A DNA stretch of 64,000 bases from Rhodospirillaceae bacterium (GTDB lineage: Bacteria > Pseudomonadota > Alphaproteobacteria > GCA-2731375), in assembly GCA_018701215.1 (NCBI GenBank), contig JABIWH010000018.1:69777-133776 (forward strand). Direction: 5' to 3'. Shown in pieces: positions 41,556-50,393 of the stretch (position 1 is the stretch's first letter; each line of letters opens with the position of its first letter). The notes beneath the pieces were generated by a model. That model saw only the letters and a list, made by a program, of their open reading frames with translations, made no database searches and was not told where the DNA came from. A program made the position numbers and the translations under genes.

Positions 41556-42797
41556 CTAACGGTTCGCCATGTTGACCATGGTGTTGAGCAGCAGGTTGAC
41601 CCCGTTCAGGGTTTTATCCAGCTCTATGCTTTCTTCCACATTGTGGCTGACGCCGCCCGTGCACGGGGTGAAGATCATGCCCATGGGCGCGACCTTGCCA
41701 ATGGCATAGGCATCGTGGCCGGCCTGGCTGCGGATCTCCATATAGCTGATGCCCATGGTGTCCGCGGTATCCTCCAGAGCCTTTAGGCAGATATCGGAAA
41801 ACGGATTGTCGCCGAAGGTCCAGCTGTCGATGATCGCCATCTCCACATTGGCCTTTGCCGCCGCCGCGTCCATGGCGGCCTTGACCTCCGCCAGCATTTG
41901 GTCAGCCATTTCAGGTTCGGGATGACGGAAATCGACGGTCAATTGCGCTGTTTCGGGAATGATGCCGGGCAGATTGGGAAAACAGCTAATGAACGGCGTC
42001 GTGCTTTTGCCCCCCTCGGGGTGATGCTGCCAGCCGATGGCATCCACCGCCGTGATCAGATGCGCCGCGCCGACCAGAGCATTTTGCCGCTCGTCCATGG
42101 GCGTGGGCCCAACGTGGGCGGTGTTGCCCGTGACCTGGATGCGCAGACCGTGGGATTTGAAGCCGCTGACGACAATGCCGGTATCAATGCCGGTGCGGTC
42201 CAGTGTCGGACCCTGTTCAATATGCAGTTCAAGATAGGCCTCGAACTTGCTCTCGCCCAAGGGACGCGCGCCGTCATAGCCGATGCGCCGCAACTCGTCG
42301 CCAAAGCGCAGGCCGTCCGCATCCTCGGATGACAATACCGTTTCCAGGCTAAGATCCCCGACAAAAGCGAGGGAGCCTTGCATGGGCGGGGTATAGCGGG
42401 CGCCTTCTTCGTTGCTCCAGACCACCAGCTCGATCGGGCGTTTGGTTTCCAGGCCCAGGTCATTCAAAGTACGGATCACTTCCAGGCCGCTCATGACACC
42501 GAGAACACCGTCATATTTGCCGCCGCACATCTGGGTATCAAGATGGCTGCCGGTGGCAATGGCGGGCAGGCTGTCATCGCTGCCCGGACGGCGGGCAAAG
42601 ATGTTGCCAACTTGATCCACCGCGACCTCGCAGCCGGCTTTCCTGGCCCAGTCGCAAAAGATATCGCGCATTTGCTTGTCCGCATCCGAGAGCGGCAGGC
42701 GGCGCAAACCGGTGCCGCGCAATTTGCCGATCTCGCCGGAAGCCTCCAGCGTATCCCAGAGCCTGCCGCCATTAACTTCCAAGCTGTTCTTGTTCAT
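41556..42797 (-). CDS. Zn-dependent amidohydrolase (allantoate/carbamoylase, M20 family)
   Basis: This 413-residue M20-fold enzyme shows FARRPGSDDSLPAIATGSHLDTQMCGGKYDGVLGVMSGLEVI (metal His and Asp), WSNEEGARYTPPMQGS (catalytic Glu) and LELHIEQGPTLD (metal His), typical of N-carbamoyl-amino-acid or allantoate hydrolases. It removes a ureido or amide group. The apparent continuous open frame beyond 42797 is a frame running into the neighbouring gene; the true start is the ATG at 42795-42797. It is 20 bases after the MFS gene and probably co-transcribed. Confidence 0.88.
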   Translation of the reverse strand: MNKNSLEVNGGRLWDTLEASGEIGKLRGTGLRRLPLSDADKQMRDIFCDWARKAGCEVAVDQVGNIFARRPGSDDSLPAIATGSHLDTQMCGGKYDGVLGVMSGLEVIRTLNDLGLETKRPIELVVWSNEEGARYTPPMQGSLAFVGDLSLETVLSSEDADGLRFGDELRRIGYDGARPLGESKFEAYLELHIEQGPTLDRTGIDTGIVVSGFKSHGLRIQVTGNTAHVGPTPMDERQNALVGAAHLITAVDAIGWQHHPEGGKSTTPFISCFPNLPGIIPETAQLTVDFRHPEPEMADQMLAEVKAAMDAAAAKANVEMAIIDSWTFGDNPFSDICLKALEDTADTMGISYMEIRSQAGHDAYAIGKVAPMGMIFTPCTGGVSHNVEESIELDKTLNGVNLLLNTMVNMANR

Positions 42798-42817
42798 GCG
42801 CCTGTCCTCAAGATCAT

Positions 42818-44086
42818 CTATCGCCAAATATCCGCGCGCCATTTCAGCGCGATCCATCCTGTACACAAAATGCCCAACAAGGCGTAAATCGTCACGGCAT
42901 TGAAAAAACCGGTCCAATCGACCAGGGCGCCGGCCGCCAGCAGGCCCACGGGCAGGCCGTAAACCGCCAACATACGCACGCCCATGATGCGGCCTCTGAA
43001 TTGCTCCGGCGTGATCTGCAACAAGGTTACCGACATGGAAATCATGGCGACGCTTTGTACGATGCCGACAACCAGCAATATGGCGAAGCCGGGCCATTTC
43101 GTTTCCTGCCAGGCAAATATCACCATCAAAACATACCAGGCGACAACGGAAAGTACCATGGAGCGCCCGGGACGCCGGGCGCCGCCGGTCATGATCATTC
43201 CGATGGAGCCTAGTAGAGCCCCGCCGGAATAGCCCGCCACCAAGTGGCCCAGGCCGTTTTGGTCCAGAGCATATATTTCCCGGGCCACGTAGGGCAGCAG
43301 CCCCATGGAGACCGGATAGGCCGTCAGATTGATCCAAAAGGCCAACAGCATCAGGGCCAGCACTTCCGGCGTTTTCCAGACATAGGCCAGGCCGGCCTTC
43401 AGCTCTTGCCATGCCGTGGTTGGGGGCATTGCCGGCTTCACCGGCGTAGCAGATGGGTTGGGTCCGGCAACGCCCAGGGTCAGGACCAACGCGATGCCAT
43501 ACAAGGCGACAACGCCGATATAGGCCGGGCCGATGCCAAGGGTCGCGAATAGACCCGCGCCGGCCAGGGCGCCGGCGATGCGGGCCGAGTCCATGGTCGT
43601 GCGCGACAGGCCGATGGCATTGGCCAGCATGCCGCTGGGCACCGTGTCGCCGATCAGGGAATTGCGCATGACCAGGTCCGAGGGCCGTACCAGGCCGGCC
43701 AGCAAGGCAATGGCGAATACGTAGTAGACATTCAGGGTATCGCTCCATGCCGGGATCAGCACGGCCAGGGCCAGGGCGGTGTAGATGGCCCGCATGGCGC
43801 ACAGCACCGCCCGCCGGCCTACCCTGTCGGCAACCACGCCCAACATCGGTGAAATCAAGGTACCCAGAAATTGCAGGGACCCGAATGCGGTCAACAGCAA
43901 CACCGAATTCGTTTCGACCAGCACGTACCAGCCCAGGATCAGGGTCTCCATCTCGAAGGCCCAGGAGGTCAGCAAATCCGACGGCCACTGAAAGCGGAAA
44001 CTGCGTACCGCGAAGGGCGCCATAGCTGACGTGCGGGCGGACGTTGGGTGGGCCGAGGTGCTGCTCGCTGATTTGCCCTCGCTCAC
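42818..44086 (-). CDS. MFS transporter, about 12 helices
   Basis: This 422-residue major facilitator has about 12 helices, with MLGVVADRVGRRAVLC in the helix 2-3 loop position and LLQITPEQFRGRIMGVR in the C-terminal half. It resembles the EntS-like/macrolide efflux branch of MFS. Start is GTG at 44084-44086 with AGGA upstream. It precedes the amidohydrolase gene, so it may import or export that enzyme's substrate (inference). Confidence 0.8.
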   Translation of the reverse strand: MSEGKSASSTSAHPTSARTSAMAPFAVRSFRFQWPSDLLTSWAFEMETLILGWYVLVETNSVLLLTAFGSLQFLGTLISPMLGVVADRVGRRAVLCAMRAIYTALALAVLIPAWSDTLNVYYVFAIALLAGLVRPSDLVMRNSLIGDTVPSGMLANAIGLSRTTMDSARIAGALAGAGLFATLGIGPAYIGVVALYGIALVLTLGVAGPNPSATPVKPAMPPTTAWQELKAGLAYVWKTPEVLALMLLAFWINLTAYPVSMGLLPYVAREIYALDQNGLGHLVAGYSGGALLGSIGMIMTGGARRPGRSMVLSVVAWYVLMVIFAWQETKWPGFAILLVVGIVQSVAMISMSVTLLQITPEQFRGRIMGVRMLAVYGLPVGLLAAGALVDWTGFFNAVTIYALLGILCTGWIALKWRADIWR

Positions 44087-44117
44087 GCCGTGGTGGTCCT
44101 TTGCAAACTTTGCCGGG

Positions 44118-44990
44118 TCAGTGTGATGGCGTAATCCGCCGTATGGAGCTCACCCCAGCATTGTCGCGGTTGGCCCGGTCCAAGACGTCGGAGAAGCCAT
44201 GCAGCGAGACCTGCATGTCGAACGCGTTGGCATGCAAAAAGCGCCAGCCATTGACGAACAGGCCCACATGGCCGGGAAAGAACACCAAATCGCCCTCTTC
44301 GAGGTGGGAGAAATCCTGTTCGTCAGCCATTTCAACCAAACTGCCGACGGCGTCGGGGCCCGCCTCCTGCAGATCGCTGTCCCGGGGCACCGTGATGCCG
44401 GCCATGCCCAGGGCCAATTGCACCAGGGATGAACAATCAAGACCAAAGGCGGTGCGGCCGCCCCACAAATAGGGCACGCCAATAAACTTCAGGGCCGTGC
44501 CGATAAAGTCCTGGGTACTGTAATCAAGGGATACCAGATGTCTGGAATGCAGCCAATGACCCGACGCGATGCGGCAGAATTTCCCCTCCACATCAATGAT
44601 TTTCACCTGTGCCGACATGGAGATGATGCCGGCAACGGGCCGCTTTAAATCTGGCTCTGTATAGAGGTGGCTGTGCAGGGCCGCGACTTGGTGATCGGGG
44701 GCGGGCATGTTCTCCGCCAAATCCGTCGCCGGGACATAGCCGACATAACCGTCGCTCAGGTTCTGCCCCCAGCACCAGCCGTCCCGTTCGTCATAGACCT
44801 GAAAAATCTCGCCATAGATCAGTTGGCTTTCCAAACCGGCGCCGCGATCCGGGGTGAAGCGCAACGGCGCGCCATCGCGGATTACCGTGCGGGGCGTGCC
44901 TGATGTATAACGCGCCGCCTCGACCTGATCACGCAACCAATCCGCGGCAAGGTCGTCGCGGGCCGGTGTAATGCGCGGGTCCATAGGCAC
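44118..44990 (-). CDS. NlpC/P60 cell-wall hydrolase with SH3 domains
   Basis: This 290-residue protein has two bacterial SH3-like modules (residues 20-150; GEIFQVYDERDGWCWGQNLSDGYVGYVPA) and an NlpC/P60 catalytic domain with the nucleophile in GLDCSSLVQ (Cys186) and the His in FFPGHVGLFV (His240). It cleaves D-Glu-linked peptide bonds in peptidoglycan stems, as the dipeptidyl-peptidase VI branch does. No signal peptide is seen, which suggests a cytoplasmic recycling enzyme. GTG start with AGGA at proper spacing; an ATG two codons later is the alternative. Confidence 0.82.
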   Translation of the reverse strand: MPMDPRITPARDDLAADWLRDQVEAARYTSGTPRTVIRDGAPLRFTPDRGAGLESQLIYGEIFQVYDERDGWCWGQNLSDGYVGYVPATDLAENMPAPDHQVAALHSHLYTEPDLKRPVAGIISMSAQVKIIDVEGKFCRIASGHWLHSRHLVSLDYSTQDFIGTALKFIGVPYLWGGRTAFGLDCSSLVQLALGMAGITVPRDSDLQEAGPDAVGSLVEMADEQDFSHLEEGDLVFFPGHVGLFVNGWRFLHANAFDMQVSLHGFSDVLDRANRDNAGVSSIRRITPSH

Positions 44991-45015
44991 GGCGGATTCC
45001 TAATTTGCCATTCGG

Positions 45016-45360
45016 TTAAAGCGTGTCCGATGCGGTCACGACCCAATCGGCGAATTCACTGAGAAAGACCGAACCCTTGACCGTGCGCTGGATCAGCACG
45101 TTGCGCTTGTCGCTCTGGTCCCGTCTGCGGCGGGTGAAATCAAGGCGGCCCAAGGTATCCAGGGCGCGCACCACTGCCGGTTTGGATATTTGCAAGGTCG
45201 CCGCCAGGCCGCGCACCGTATGGGGCGGGGGTGCTAGATAAACTTGCAGGAACAAGGCCATTTGCCGGGCCGACAGATCCGGTCCCTCGGCGCGCACCGA
45301 AGACAGCAATGCCTGGTGCCAAAGTTTCAACGCCTCTTGTGATGACAACGTTTCCGCCAT
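45016..45360 (-). CDS. MarR-type winged-helix regulator
   Basis: This 114-residue protein has the winged helix-turn-helix HTVRGLAATLQISKPAVVRALDTLGRLDFTRRRRDQSDKRNVLIQRT with the DxRxx-type wing (DQSDKRN), typical of MarR, and little more. It is shorter than usual MarR proteins. The target cannot be told; the upstream neighbour is the FAD dehydrogenase gene. It lies just before the NlpC/P60 gene on the same strand. Confidence 0.75.
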   Translation of the reverse strand: MAETLSSQEALKLWHQALLSSVRAEGPDLSARQMALFLQVYLAPPPHTVRGLAATLQISKPAVVRALDTLGRLDFTRRRRDQSDKRNVLIQRTVKGSVFLSEFADWVVTASDTL

Positions 45361-45521
45361 GGATCCCCTCCCCGCGATCATGTCGGTACCGTACCGAAAT
45401 GGCAGTGAATAGGATTATGACGTGGCGATCAAGTATTTTCGCCTATTCGTCCCTGGCTGGCGCTCTCCACGCCGGGGGAATATTGGTCACGTCATGGCGG
45501 CGTCCGCCTCAAATTTTTTCG

Positions 45522-47237
45522 TTAGCCGCCTTTGGCCAAGTGCATGGCGGCGAGATAGCCGAATACCAGGGCCGGGCCCAGGGTGATGCCCGGGCCGGGA
45601 TAGCTGCCGCCCATGACGGAGTTCATATCGTTGCCGCAGGCATACAGCCCCGGAATGGCGTCGCCATTTTGATTCAGAACCTCACCATTGCCGCCGGTTC
45701 GTGCGCCGGCGGCGGTGCCCAGGTCGCCTGGATACAGGGCAACCGCATAAAAGGGCGTTGTCGCCATGGGCCGCATGCATGGGTTGGGCTGGTGGCCTGG
45801 ATCGCCGACATATTTGTGATAGGCGTTGCCGCCCCGGCCAAAGGCGCTGTCCTCGCCTCGTTCCGCATCGGCGTTGTAGGTCGCGATTGTTTCTTTCAGG
45901 TGACGTCCTGGGACGCCTATTCTTTGCGCCAATTGGTCCAGATTCTGGGCCTGGATCAGATAGCCGCTATCTAAATAGGGCGCCAGGCGCAGGCACATGG
46001 GCTTGACCGCGCCCAGGCCGTATTGCCACAGGGATTGGTGGTCGCAGATCAGGTGCGCGGGAATGGCCGGGCTCTGATTATGGCTACGGAACATGGCCTT
46101 GACGAATTCATGATAGGAATTGCTTTCGTTGGTGAAGCGCCGGCCATCGCCATTGACCGCCATCATGCCCGGCTTGCCCCGGTCCGTTACCGTATGGGGA
46201 TAGACGCCGGCACTGCCATCGGCTCTGGTGAAGTGCGAAACCGGGGCCCAGAATGCGTTCGAGGCATTGTCGTTGGGCACCTCACCGCCAGCGCTGAGCG
46301 CCAGGTTCACGCCGTCGCCGGTATTACCGGGCGCGGCGGCCGAATGCATGCCGGCCTCGCTGGGCAGCAGTAACCCGCGCAAGGCCGCATCGTGGGAAAA
46401 GCCGCCCGCCGCCAGCACCACGCCGCGCCGCGCCTTGATACGCTGTACGCCGCCGGGCGTCTCGATCTCCACCCCGGTGATGCGGCCATCTTCCTCTAGC
46501 AGGCGCCTGGTCACGGTGTTGCGCCGGATCTCCACTCCCAGCAGCAGCAGGGATTTCAGCAATCGTCCCGCCAGGGCATTGCCCAGCACCAGATTGGCGC
46601 CGCGATGCAGTCTGGTTCGTTGCCACGCATAGGCGGCTACCAGCCGCGCCACCCGCAGGACCGAGAGCGGCGATTTAAAGATCCGGCGGAAATGCACGAT
46701 GTCGGGCCGGGCCACCATCATGCCGCCCAGTAGGGTAAATTCGGGTAACGGCGGGCGCAGCATTTTGAAACTCTCGCCCAGCTCCCGGGCATCAAACGCC
46801 ATTGGCTCCAACACCCGCCCGCCTTGGGTGGCGCCGGGCAGGTCAGGGTAATAATCGGGATAGAACGTCAGCGGCACCAGTTGGACCTGGCTGTTACGGT
46901 CGAGATAGTCGATGGCGTCAGGCGCGGCGTCCAGGAACACCCGGCGCAGTTCGGCGCTGTCGGTATCGCCGTTCTCGGCGCCGGCGGTGGCGTCGAGATA
47001 TTTTTGCGCTTCCTCCAAGGCGTCGGGCAGGCCGGCGCCGGCCATCTTGGCATTATTCGGCACCCAGACCATGCCGCCGGAGACCGCCGTGGTGCCGCCG
47101 ACATATTCGGTTTTTTCAAGCAACAGGGTGTCCAACCCCTCGTTGGCGGCAACCACCGCCGCCGCCATCCCCCCCGCGCCGGCACCCAGTACGATCACGT
47201 CATAGGTGTCCGCCGCGTCGGGCTCGGTTTTACTCAC
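45522..47237 (-). CDS. FAD-dependent oxidoreductase, 3-ketosteroid-1-dehydrogenase/fumarate reductase type
   Basis: This roughly 571-residue flavoprotein has the N-terminal dinucleotide motif VIVLGAGAGGMAAAVVAANEGLDTLLLEK, then VGGTTAVSGGMVWVPNN, and at the C-terminus GLYACGNDMNSVMGGSYPGPGITLGPALVFGYLAA. This is the family of 3-oxosteroid 1-dehydrogenases and related alpha,beta-desaturases. GTG at 47235-47237 with AAGG upstream is preferred to a TTG five codons before. It is 36 bases after the TauD gene on the same strand. Confidence 0.82.
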   Translation of the reverse strand: MSKTEPDAADTYDVIVLGAGAGGMAAAVVAANEGLDTLLLEKTEYVGGTTAVSGGMVWVPNNAKMAGAGLPDALEEAQKYLDATAGAENGDTDSAELRRVFLDAAPDAIDYLDRNSQVQLVPLTFYPDYYPDLPGATQGGRVLEPMAFDARELGESFKMLRPPLPEFTLLGGMMVARPDIVHFRRIFKSPLSVLRVARLVAAYAWQRTRLHRGANLVLGNALAGRLLKSLLLLGVEIRRNTVTRRLLEEDGRITGVEIETPGGVQRIKARRGVVLAAGGFSHDAALRGLLLPSEAGMHSAAAPGNTGDGVNLALSAGGEVPNDNASNAFWAPVSHFTRADGSAGVYPHTVTDRGKPGMMAVNGDGRRFTNESNSYHEFVKAMFRSHNQSPAIPAHLICDHQSLWQYGLGAVKPMCLRLAPYLDSGYLIQAQNLDQLAQRIGVPGRHLKETIATYNADAERGEDSAFGRGGNAYHKYVGDPGHQPNPCMRPMATTPFYAVALYPGDLGTAAGARTGGNGEVLNQNGDAIPGLYACGNDMNSVMGGSYPGPGITLGPALVFGYLAAMHLAKGG

Positions 47238-47272
47238 GACTTCGCCTTGCAATTCTTACTCACTAGCCTTGA

Positions 47273-48142
47273 TCACTCCGTCAATGTAGGGCCGCTCCCC
47301 CGGGTGCGGGTTTGGCGCATGTAGCGGCGGTAGCGGTCGGCGTCGTAGCCTTCGCCGCGGTGCACTAGACAGCGGTTGTCCCAGATCACCAGATCGCCAG
47401 GTTGCCATCTATGGCTATAGGCATGTTCGGGCCGCGTCGCTTGCGCCAACAGATCATCCAACAGTTCGCGGCTGTCCGTATCGCTCCAGCCTTCAATGGC
47501 CTTGGCGTGGGAGCCGACGAAATAGTTCTTCGCGCCATTGCCCGGATTGGTCCGTACCAATTTTTGCGGCACGGGCGGCAGGGAGGCCGCCAGCGAGGGA
47601 CTGACCGCGTCGGGCGCCACCTTGGAGCGGGAAAAGACATAGTCGTGGATCGCCACTAGGGGATCGATGCGCGCCTTGGTCGCCGCGTCCAGCCGTCCGT
47701 ATGCGGCGCGGCCCGAGACAAAGGTCGTCTCGCCGCCTTCATCGGGCACTTCGTAGGCGCACATGATGGAGAGGCGGCAGGGCACTTCGCGGAACGAGCT
47801 GTCGGAATGCCACATGTTGTTGCCGGTTAGGAAGATGGTTTTCTTGTCGGCGTTGCCTAGTTTGCTGCCGTCGGATTGGACATTTCCGATGGTGCCCAAG
47901 TGGGCGATTTCGCCCCGCTCGCCCTTGGCCACGTGGCTTTCCTCCAGTTCGCCCAGGCTTCTGGTAAAGGCCAGGTGCAGATCGTCGTTCATTTCATGTT
48001 CGGGGAATAGCAGAAATGAATAGTCGTCGATCGCCGCCCGGATCTCGCCGACGGCATCATCTGAAAGTGGCTGGCGCGGATCAATGCCGGTTATCCGGGC
48101 CCCGAAATCCTCGTGCACTGGTTCAATATTCAATAAGGCCAT
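47273..48142 (-). CDS. TauD/TfdA-family Fe(II)/2-oxoglutarate dioxygenase
   Basis: This 289-residue enzyme has the facial triad His112 and Asp114 in NNMWHSDSSF, with the distal His in DNRCLVHRGEGYD. An Arg for 2-oxoglutarate follows in the last stretch (RYMRQTRTRG). It hydroxylates a sulfonate, ether or other small substrate; the substrate is unknown. The ATG at 48140-48142 gives the normal N-terminus; the frame is open 25 codons further. It is divergent from the sulfhydrylase gene. Confidence 0.85.
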   Translation of the reverse strand: MALLNIEPVHEDFGARITGIDPRQPLSDDAVGEIRAAIDDYSFLLFPEHEMNDDLHLAFTRSLGELEESHVAKGERGEIAHLGTIGNVQSDGSKLGNADKKTIFLTGNNMWHSDSSFREVPCRLSIMCAYEVPDEGGETTFVSGRAAYGRLDAATKARIDPLVAIHDYVFSRSKVAPDAVSPSLAASLPPVPQKLVRTNPGNGAKNYFVGSHAKAIEGWSDTDSRELLDDLLAQATRPEHAYSHRWQPGDLVIWDNRCLVHRGEGYDADRYRRYMRQTRTRGSGPTLTE

Positions 48143-48221
48143 GACTAATCCTCCCCTTTCCAACCACTTTGAATGAAACAATATACCACCGCGGCCAAAT
48201 ACGCACGTTGCTCCCATACCG

Positions 48222-48247
48222 TCGCCGCACTAGGATGCGGCGATTTT
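48222..48247 (+). promoter_or_regulatory. Hairpin with T tract in the leader of the sulfhydrylase gene
   Basis: TCGCCGCA-CTAGGA-TGCGGCGA (perfect 8-bp stem) is followed directly by TTTT, 19 bases before the ATG at 48267. It looks like an intrinsic terminator placed in a 5' leader, suggesting attenuation of the methionine-type gene. I do not recognise a defined riboswitch upstream. Confidence 0.5.
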
Positions 48248-48266
48248 CCAAGCTCGGGAGGGCCTC

Positions 48267-49559
48267 ATGGCGGATCCGAAATATCTCAACTTCGATACCT
48301 TGACCCTGCACGCGGGGCAGAAGCCCGATGCCACCTACGGCGCCCGCGCGGTACCGATCTATCAATCCACCTCGTTTGTTTTTCAAGATACCGACCATGC
48401 CGCCGCGCTGTTTAATATGGAGCGCTCCGGACATATCTATTCGCGCATCTCCAACCCCACCGTGGCGGTGTTGGAGGAACGCATTGCGGCATTGGAAGGC
48501 GGGGTCGGCGCTGTGGCGACCGCCTCGGGCCAGGCCGCGCTGCATCTGGGCGTGGCGACCCTGATGGGCCAAGGCAGCCATATCGTATCCTCCGCCTCCA
48601 TCTACGGCGGCTCGCACAATATGTTCGCCCACACCCTGCCGCGCTTTGGTATCGAGGCGAGCTTTGCCGATCCCCGCGACCCTGACGCCTTTGCCGCCGC
48701 CATTCGACCCAACACCCGCCTGCTGTATGGCGAGAGCCTGGGCAATCCGGGACTGGAAGTGATGAACGTGCGGGCGGTGGCCGACGTGGCCCACGCCAAC
48801 GGCCTACCCCTGATGATCGACAACACTTTTGCCACGCCGTATTTGTTCCAACCCTTTGAACATGGCGCCGATATCGTCATGCATTCGGCGACCAAGTTTC
48901 TGGGCGGCCACGGTGTCGCCGTGGCGGGCTTGTTGGTGGATGGCGGCCAGTTCGATTGGGAGGCATCGGGCAAGTTCCCCACCATGACCGAGCCCTATGA
49001 TGGCTATCACGGCCTGGACTTCGCCGAGGAGTTCGGCCCCAACGCCTTTATCATGCGGGCCCGGATGGAAGGCCTGCGCGATTTCGGTGCCGCCATGAGC
49101 CCGCAAACGGCGTTCTATGTTTTGCAGGGCGTCGAGACCTTGTCGGTGCGCATGCAGCGCCATGTGGAAAATACCAGGGCGATCGTCGATTTCCTCTCGG
49201 GTCAGGATGCCGTGGCCTGGATTACCTATCCCGAACTGCCCGAGCATGCGGACCATGACCTGGCCAAGGCTTTGATGCCGAACGGTGTCGGCGCGGTCTT
49301 CAGTTTCGGCATCAAGGGCGGACGCGGCGCCGGCGCCAAGTTTATCGAAAGTCTAGAGATCTATTCTCATTTGGCCAACGTGGGCGATGCCAAGTCCCTG
49401 GTCATCCATCCCGCCTCCACCACCCATCAACAGATGGACGCAGGGGCGCTGGCGGCGGCGGGGGTCGGCGAGGACATGGTGCGCATGTCCGTGGGCCTGG
49501 AAGATATTCGCGACTTGAAAGATGATCTGGGCGGCGCCCTGCGCCGCTCGCAGCGCTAG
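48267..49559 (+). CDS. metY: O-acetylhomoserine sulfhydrylase (MetY/Cys-Met PLP family)
   Basis: This 430-residue PLP enzyme has the family features: FDTLTLHAGQKPDATYGARAVPIYQSTSFVF, YSRISNPTVAVLEERIAALEGG, DNTFATPYLFQP and the PLP-lysine motif HSATKFLGGHG. The long N-terminal module and total length favour O-acetylhomoserine aminocarboxypropyltransferase over cystathionine enzymes. It makes homocysteine from sulfide. It is divergent from the TauD gene and 27 bases before the hydrolase gene. Confidence 0.85.
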   Translation: MADPKYLNFDTLTLHAGQKPDATYGARAVPIYQSTSFVFQDTDHAAALFNMERSGHIYSRISNPTVAVLEERIAALEGGVGAVATASGQAALHLGVATLMGQGSHIVSSASIYGGSHNMFAHTLPRFGIEASFADPRDPDAFAAAIRPNTRLLYGESLGNPGLEVMNVRAVADVAHANGLPLMIDNTFATPYLFQPFEHGADIVMHSATKFLGGHGVAVAGLLVDGGQFDWEASGKFPTMTEPYDGYHGLDFAEEFGPNAFIMRARMEGLRDFGAAMSPQTAFYVLQGVETLSVRMQRHVENTRAIVDFLSGQDAVAWITYPELPEHADHDLAKALMPNGVGAVFSFGIKGGRGAGAKFIESLEIYSHLANVGDAKSLVIHPASTTHQQMDAGALAAAGVGEDMVRMSVGLEDIRDLKDDLGGALRRSQR

Positions 49560-49586
49560 CAAATTCGAGAGACAGGAGTTGAAGCC

Positions 49587-50393
49587 ATGGAACTGAACGT
49601 CAATGGCCGCAAGGTCTATGCCGCTACCGGCGGCAAGCCCTTTGATGCAAAGCTGCCGGCGATCGTCTTCGTTCATGGGGCGGCGGCGGATCATACGGTG
49701 TGGAAATTGCAGACCCGCTATTTCGCCTGGCATGGCCATGGCGTGCTGGCCCTGGACATGCCGGGCCATGGCCGCAGCGATGGCCCGGCGGTGCCGACAA
49801 TTGAGGCACTGGCGGATTGGCTGATCGCCGTCCTGGATGCGGCTGAGGTGCAGCAGGCTGCGCTGGTTGGCCACAGCATCGGATCGCTGATTACCTTGGA
49901 TGCGGCGGCCCGCTATCCTGATCGGGTCAGCGCGTTGGCTCTGCTGGGTTGCGCCTATCCCATGCGGGTCAATGACGAGCTGTTGAACTCCGCCCGCGCC
50001 AACGAGGACCTGGCCAACCAGCTGACCAACGCCTGGGGCTATGGCCGGGCGGCACAACTGGGACGGCACACCATACCGGGCACCTGGATGCTAAAGGGCG
50101 GCATGCGCCTGGTGGAGGAGTCCGCCGACGGCGTTTTATTCAATGATATGAATGCCTGTGACAAATACAACGGCGGCGAGACGGCGGCGGGGCGGGTAAA
50201 ATGCCCTACACTATCGATCATGGGCGAAAAGGACATGATGACGCCGTTGAAGACGGCCCGGAGAACCGCCGCCCTGATTGCTGGCGCCACAGAGACCGTG
50301 ATCCCTGGCGCCGGCCATATCATGATGGATGAGGCGCCGGACGAAACCCTGGACGCCCTGCGCGGCTTCCTACCCGCGCCGGCTTATACCTAG
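49587..50393 (+). CDS. Alpha/beta hydrolase
   Basis: This 268-residue hydrolase has the oxyanion FVHGAAADHTVW, the nucleophile GHSIGS (Ser97) and a catalytic His in GAGHIMMDEAP. Its substrate cannot be told, though it is one of the family acting on small esters or C-C bonds. It is preceded by an ACAGGAG ribosome site and follows metY by 27 bases. Its 3' end overlaps the sensor kinase gene converging from the right by 24 bases. Confidence 0.85.
   Translation: MELNVNGRKVYAATGGKPFDAKLPAIVFVHGAAADHTVWKLQTRYFAWHGHGVLALDMPGHGRSDGPAVPTIEALADWLIAVLDAAEVQQAALVGHSIGSLITLDAAARYPDRVSALALLGCAYPMRVNDELLNSARANEDLANQLTNAWGYGRAAQLGRHTIPGTWMLKGGMRLVEESADGVLFNDMNACDKYNGGETAAGRVKCPTLSIMGEKDMMTPLKTARRTAALIAGATETVIPGAGHIMMDEAPDETLDALRGFLPAPAYT

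Noticed and set aside
42798..43988. Apparent continuation of the amidohydrolase frame to 43988, making an 810-residue fusion
   Set aside because: The extra part is an out-of-frame reading of the MFS gene (42818-44086). The real start is the ATG at 42795-42797, giving the normal family length.
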